From Bacillus paramycoides (GTDB lineage: Bacteria; Bacillota; Bacilli; Bacillales; Bacillaceae_G), in the NCBI RefSeq assembly GCF_001884235.1, contig NZ_MAOI01000023.1, positions 62,001 through 126,000 on the forward strand: a stretch of DNA of 64,000 nt, in the 5' to 3' direction. The position numbers were made by a program, and so were the translations under genes. This document shows, one piece after another, positions 60,102 to 64,000 of the stretch. Numbering within the stretch: the first letter of the stretch is position 1; every line of letters begins with the position of its first letter. Below the pieces are notes generated by a model. The model was not told the DNA's origin. It did no database searches and saw only the letters and a program-made list of their open reading frames with translations.

Positions 60102-62276
60102 CTATTCAATCGGTAACATTGATAATGCAACACGACCTTTTTTTGTATCAATATCATCTACCCATACCTTTACAATTTGTCCCACGGATACGATATCTAA
60201 TGGATGCTTTACAAATTGTTTGCTTAGTTTAGAAATATGTACTAAACCATCTTGCTTCACACCAATATCAACAAAGGCACCGAAATCAACAACATTGCGA
60301 ATCGTTCCCTCTAATTCCATACCACGCTTTAAATCTTCTAATTTTAAAATCCCCTTTTTCAAAAGTGGCTTTGGCAACTCATCCCTCAAATCTCGTTCTG
60401 GGCTAATTAAAGCATCCATAATATCAACTAATGTCGGCTCACCAATCTCCGTCTCTTGAGATAATTTAGAAATATCTACTCCTTCTAAACTCTTTTGCAA
60501 GTTTGGTTTCCCCACATCACTCTTCGATAACCCTAAGCTCTTTAATAGCAATTCAACATTTTTATATTGTTCTGGATGAATCCCTGTGCGATCTAACGGA
60601 TTCGCTCCTTCTAATATACGTAAGAATCCGATACATTGTTCATATGTTTTTGCACCTAAACGCGGGATTTTCTTTAACTCAGTTCGCTTCGTGAATTTTC
60701 CATCTTCCTCACGCTTAGCTACAATATTTTTCGCAACTGTTTTCGATAACCCCGAAACATATTGCAGCAACGCAACTGAAGCTGTATTTACATTAACACC
60801 AACTCGGTTAACTGCTGTCTCTACCACAAATGTTAATGATTCATTTAATCTCTTTTGAGATACATCATGTTGATATTGTCCAACCCCAACAGATTTAGGG
60901 TCAATTTTCACAAGCTCTGCAAGTGGATCCTGTAGACGTCTCCCAATTGAAACAGCACTTCTTTCTTCAACCTGTAAATTCGGAAACTCCTCTCGAGCTA
61001 TATCCGATGCGGAGTACACACTAGCACCCGCTTCATTTACAATAATATAAAATACATCTCGTTCTACATTCTGTAATACATCTACTATAAATTCTTCCGT
61101 TTCCCTCGAAGCTGTACCATTTCCAATCGCTATCATTTCAACTTCATATTTATCTATAATTGAAAGGATTTTCGTTTTTGCATCCTCATATTTACGAACA
61201 GGGGGATGCGGATAAATAACATCTATGTGAAGAACTTTTCCTGTATCATCTACTACTGCTAATTTACAACCAGTTCTATATGCTGGGTCTACCGCTAACA
61301 CAACTTTCCCTTTCATCGGAGGTTGTAATAATAAATTACGTAAATTCTCAGAGAAAATATGAATCGCTTGTTCTTCGGCTGTTTCCATTAACTCTTTACG
61401 AATTTCTCTTTCTATTGAAGGTTGAATTAATCGCTTATATCCATCTTCCATCGCTAATTGTACATAATGCGCACTTTTAGAAGCTTCATCAAGAATCATT
61501 TTTTTATGTAAAAACTGAAGAATTTCTTCAATTGGCGTGATAATAGAAACTCTTAATACATCTTCCTTTTCACCACGGTTCATTGCTAGTACACGATGTG
61601 GCACTACTTTTTGCAACGGTTCTTCATAGCCATAATACATTTCGTATATATTCTTTTCATCTTTTTCTTTATCTTTTACAGATGAAGACATAATCCCTTT
61701 TCGGAAAGTAGTATTACGAATCCAACTACGATATGCCGCATTATCCGAAACAAGTTCCGCAATAATATCTTGTGCACCTTGCAACGCATCTTCTGCAGAT
61801 GCTACTTCTTTTTCCACACTAACAAATTCCATGGCCTTCTCTGTTGGATCTTCTTTTTTATATAATAATAGCCACTCAGCTAACGGTTCCAATCCCTTTT
61901 CTTTAGCGATTGTCGCTTTCGTTCTTCTTTTTTCTTTGTACGGACGATATAAATCTTCTACTTCCTGCAGTTTGGTTGCAGCAACAATATGACGACGCAA
62001 CTCTTCGGTTAGTTTGCCCTTTTCACCAATAAGACGAAGAACCTCTTCTTTCCTATCTTCAAGTTGCATCATATATTGCCATCTTTCTAAGATTGCACGA
62101 ATTTGCACCTCATCTAAAGAGCCTGTCCATTCTTTTCGGTAACGAGCAATAAATGGAACTGTGTTACCTTCTTCTGTTAAATGAATCACATGACGAACTT
62201 GCTTTTCGGTAAAGCCTAATTCTTTCACTAACATTTTCATTAACGCTTGTCGATTATCTACCATTTCCATATCCAA
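60102..62276 (-). CDS. tex: Tex family RNA-binding transcription accessory protein
   Basis: 724 aa. Helical Tex N-terminal region (about 1-190), YqgF-like nuclease-fold core (VVLAVDPAYRTGCKLAVVDDTG), helix-hairpin-helix segments (GLSKTVAKNIVAKREEDGKF and KKIPRLGAKTYEQC), and an S1 RNA-binding domain (about 645-715, EGTIRNVVDFGAFVDIGV and QDGLVHIS). Probably aids transcription elongation or RNA handling. A TTG start at 62276, six bases after GGAGG, is the best placed; an ATG lies two codons inside. Confidence 0.93.
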   Translation of the reverse strand: MDMEMVDNRQALMKMLVKELGFTEKQVRHVIHLTEEGNTVPFIARYRKEWTGSLDEVQIRAILERWQYMMQLEDRKEEVLRLIGEKGKLTEELRRHIVAATKLQEVEDLYRPYKEKRRTKATIAKEKGLEPLAEWLLLYKKEDPTEKAMEFVSVEKEVASAEDALQGAQDIIAELVSDNAAYRSWIRNTTFRKGIMSSSVKDKEKDEKNIYEMYYGYEEPLQKVVPHRVLAMNRGEKEDVLRVSIITPIEEILQFLHKKMILDEASKSAHYVQLAMEDGYKRLIQPSIEREIRKELMETAEEQAIHIFSENLRNLLLQPPMKGKVVLAVDPAYRTGCKLAVVDDTGKVLHIDVIYPHPPVRKYEDAKTKILSIIDKYEVEMIAIGNGTASRETEEFIVDVLQNVERDVFYIIVNEAGASVYSASDIAREEFPNLQVEERSAVSIGRRLQDPLAELVKIDPKSVGVGQYQHDVSQKRLNESLTFVVETAVNRVGVNVNTASVALLQYVSGLSKTVAKNIVAKREEDGKFTKRTELKKIPRLGAKTYEQCIGFLRILEGANPLDRTGIHPEQYKNVELLLKSLGLSKSDVGKPNLQKSLEGVDISKLSQETEIGEPTLVDIMDALISPERDLRDELPKPLLKKGILKLEDLKRGMELEGTIRNVVDFGAFVDIGVKQDGLVHISKLSKQFVKHPLDIVSVGQIVKVWVDDIDTKKGRVALSMLPIE

Positions 62277-62298
62277 CCGTAACCTCCTCTATAATAAA

Positions 62299-62331
62299 AA
62301 AAAGTTGCCCTTTAAAGAGAGCAACTTAAAC
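62299..62331 (-). terminator. Terminator of the ndoAI-ndoA operon
   Basis: Minus strand AAGTTGC...GCAACTT with loop, then TTTTTTTTATT. Confidence 0.8.
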
Positions 62332-62338
62332 TGCCGAT

Positions 62339-62689
62339 TTAAAAATCTATTAGTCCTAAACTAATTTGTAACGCTACATCTACACGACTCATCATCACTT
62401 CATCCAAATGAGTGATTTTGTCCGTTAAGCGTTGCTTATCGATTGTTCGAATCTGCTCAAGTAAAATAACAGAATCTCTCTCAAAACCGTACTTTTTCGC
62501 ATCAATTTCCACATGAGTGGGTAATTTCGCTTTTTGAATCTGTGCAGTAATAGCCGCTACAATCACAGTCGGACTAAAACGATTTCCGATGTCATTTTGA
62601 ATGACAAGAACCGGACGAACGCCTCCTTGCTCAGAACCAACAACTGGGGAAAGGTCTGCAAAATACACGTCGCCGCGTTTTACAATCAA
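62339..62689 (-). CDS. ndoA: Type II toxin EndoA/MazF (mRNA interferase)
   Basis: 116 aa, MazF/PemK fold: [31 protein letters not shown] and [18 protein letters not shown]. Close to B. subtilis NdoA and B. anthracis PemK-type, which cut RNA at UACAU. Four bases after the antitoxin gene. Confidence 0.95.
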   Translation of the reverse strand: MIVKRGDVYFADLSPVVGSEQGGVRPVLVIQNDIGNRFSPTVIVAAITAQIQKAKLPTHVEIDAKKYGFERDSVILLEQIRTIDKQRLTDKITHLDEVMMSRVDVALQISLGLIDF

Positions 62690-62693
62690 AATA

Positions 62694-62981
62694 TTACCCC
62701 CCGCTAACTAAGCGTTCTACTGTATGAGCTGCTTCATACTCTGCTAAGAAAGCTTCAGATGCAATACCAAGATTAATTTTTCCCATTTCAATGTACCCAC
62801 GTCGCATTGATTCATGTTGGTAGCGTTTCTTCGTCTTATGTTGACGCAATAACAGTTGTGTTGCCTGGCAAATTAGTTCATGGCGATTCTTATTCTCTTG
62901 TTTTCCAATTCCGTCCAATTCCGTTACCATTTGCTTTGGCAACCGAACCACGATTTCAGTAGTTACACTTGATTCGGACAC
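62694..62981 (-). CDS. ndoAI: Antitoxin EndoAI/MazE, ribbon-helix-helix
   Basis: 95 aa. N-terminal RHH DNA-binding part ([19 protein letters not shown], then [14 protein letters not shown]) and a C-terminal tail that blocks the toxin. Represses its own operon in homologues. It lies between alr and ndoA as in B. subtilis. Confidence 0.93.
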   Translation of the reverse strand: MSESSVTTEIVVRLPKQMVTELDGIGKQENKNRHELICQATQLLLRQHKTKKRYQHESMRRGYIEMGKINLGIASEAFLAEYEAAHTVERLVSGG

Positions 62982-63001
62982 AAAAATACACCTCCACCGT
63001 C

Positions 63002-63292
63002 AACTACACACCCAAATATATATATGACACCTATTGTAATAATACCATTGTATGGAGCCCGTTGCAAAGACTTCCTTATTCCATGCTTATGTTTTCCAAT
63101 TCATAAACAAAACATTCATCTTCTTTTACTTTTTGTCTCTTTCAAACAAGAATTAACGGAATCTTTCCCGCAACATGTAATTGTAACTTATGTTAAAAAC
63201 GATTATAAAAAGATGCTTCTCATCGAGAAAAGAGCTTATTCTCTACCAGGGAAAAGTCCCCTCAAATGACAAGAAGCGAATAATAATACCTT
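63002..63292. other. Intergenic region before alr (as read on minus strand, after alr)
   Basis: I see no convincing gene or RNA here. A plus-strand open frame of 81 codons (63024-63269) has no ribosome site and unusual composition. It contains the promoter of ndoAI near its left end by position. Confidence 0.5.
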
Positions 63293-64000
63293 CTATATAT
63301 TGTTTAAATAATTTATTACTTCTACAACTTTACCGTGTCGTATAAATATTCTCGGCACACGGAAGCTTATCGTTGCGATAATTTCATAATTAATAGTTCC
63401 GGAATATTCAGCAACCTCAGTAGCGCTAATATACTCATCACCTTGTCTCCCAATGAGTGTAACTTTCGTACCAAGTGGCACTTCCCAAGGAAGAAGTATC
63501 ATGAATTGATCCATCGTTACTCGCCCTACAATCGGTACCCTCTCTCCATTTACAAGCACTTTAAATCCTTGCAATCTTCTAAGCCAACCATCTGCATATC
63601 CAATCGCAACTGTTGCAATCCATTCTTCAGTTCTCGTTCGGTAAGTGACATTATAACTAATCCCATCCCCTTTAATCATTTGCTTAATATGAGCAACCTT
63701 CGTATGAAGCGACAACGCTGGCTCCAATTTAAACGGTAAAAACGGCCGTATTTCTACAGACGGCGTTAATCCATACATCGCAATACCAATTCGTACTGCA
63801 TTGAATGTAATCCCTTGAAACCTTAACGTTGCAGCACTATTGGCTGTATGGACAAATTTAGGGTTCACTCCAAACTCTTTCAACCAACTTAACTGCTGCA
63901 AAAACGTGTTGTATTGCTTATCAAAGTAAGAAGTCTCAACCTCATCTGCTGTCGCAAAATGTGTATACACCCCTTCAAGTTCTAAAAATGGCGCACCTTC
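63293..64000 (-). CDS. alr: Alanine racemase, C-terminal part (cut by window end)
   Basis: At least 235 residues are present; the open frame runs past position 64000, so the N-terminal part with the PLP lysine is outside. Contains the second half of the barrel (RIGIAMYGLTPS), the catalytic-tyrosine region GDGISYNVTYRTRTEEWIATVAIGYADGW and the C-terminal beta domain with GRVTMDQFMILLP and VTLIGRQGDEYISA. Makes D-alanine for peptidoglycan and helps control alanine germination in spores. Confidence 0.95.
   Translation of the reverse strand, partial: EGAPFLELEGVYTHFATADEVETSYFDKQYNTFLQQLSWLKEFGVNPKFVHTANSAATLRFQGITFNAVRIGIAMYGLTPSVEIRPFLPFKLEPALSLHTKVAHIKQMIKGDGISYNVTYRTRTEEWIATVAIGYADGWLRRLQGFKVLVNGERVPIVGRVTMDQFMILLPWEVPLGTKVTLIGRQGDEYISATEVAEYSGTINYEIIATISFRVPRIFIRHGKVVEVINYLNNI

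Noticed and set aside
63024-63269. 81-aa frame between ndoAI and alr
   Set aside because: No ribosome site and no recognisable fold; kept as intergenic.

Overview
This low-G+C window has the gene content of a Bacillus cereus group chromosome (B. cereus, B. anthracis or B. thuringiensis type). The evidence is an EntC-like SH3/3D secreted protein, a GerR-type germinant receptor, a CoA-disulfide reductase fused to rhodanese, tandem TPP riboswitches before tenA, bcr1-like repeats, and the spore genes spoVR and cmpA. I see no prophage, insertion sequence, rRNA gene or CRISPR array.

Layout. 0.3-9.6 kb: cell-envelope and transport genes (EntC-like protein, MupG/DUF871 enzyme, MFS exporter, Na/Pi cotransporter, quinone oxidoreductase, LCP ligase, YbjN-like protein). 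9.8-17.0 kb: a sulfur/persulfide cluster, all on the minus strand: TauE transporter, DsrE-like protein, three small rhodanese proteins, two tandem TusA proteins, rhodanese-persulfide dioxygenase, TusA-rhodanese fusion, a CstR-type repressor and CoADR-rhodanese. Inverted repeats resembling CstR operators precede its transcription units. 17.3-22.1 kb: a GNAT enzyme flanked by small palindromes, two paralogous unknown proteins divergent from a MarR regulator, SpoVR and a nitroreductase. 22.4-31.2 kb: a secreted repeat protein, the gerR operon, a set of cysteine-rich or thiol-redox proteins (PCYCGC lipoprotein, YhdB-like, BdbC, thioredoxin-like, DUF1540), an L,D-transpeptidase and an SDR enzyme. 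31.4-39.4 kb: a purine permease, a SAM-riboswitch-controlled ribose-type ABC transporter (best guess methylthioribose), small membrane proteins, a patatin and a DMT permease.

39.5-46.8 kb is a potassium region. A kdp operon (small ORF, kdpF, A, B, C, kinase-less kdpD) sits behind one c-di-AMP (ydaO) riboswitch and an intrinsic terminator. Just upstream, a second ydaO riboswitch controls two unrecognised small genes, one resembling an RCK/TrkA-N domain and one a small HTH protein. 46.8-54.9 kb is a thiamin salvage and thiazole operon, tenA-thiZXY-tenI-thiO-thiS-thiG-thiF-thiD, behind two tandem TPP riboswitches. 55.2-64.0 kb holds an SH3-M23 endopeptidase, small membrane proteins, an orphan 383-aa protein, a CBS protein, tRNA-Asn and tRNA-Glu, a SprT-like protein, cmpA, tex, the ndoAI-ndoA (MazEF) pair and the C-terminal part of alanine racemase, which is cut by the window end.

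The strongest leads are the riboswitch-controlled RCK-like/HTH pair beside kdp, the overlapping small membrane ORF before kdpF, the CstR-type sulfur regulon with its repeated boxes and a catalytically dead rhodanese, and four bcr1-like repeats that all lie at stop codons. All functions are inferred from sequence read by eye; no database search was run.
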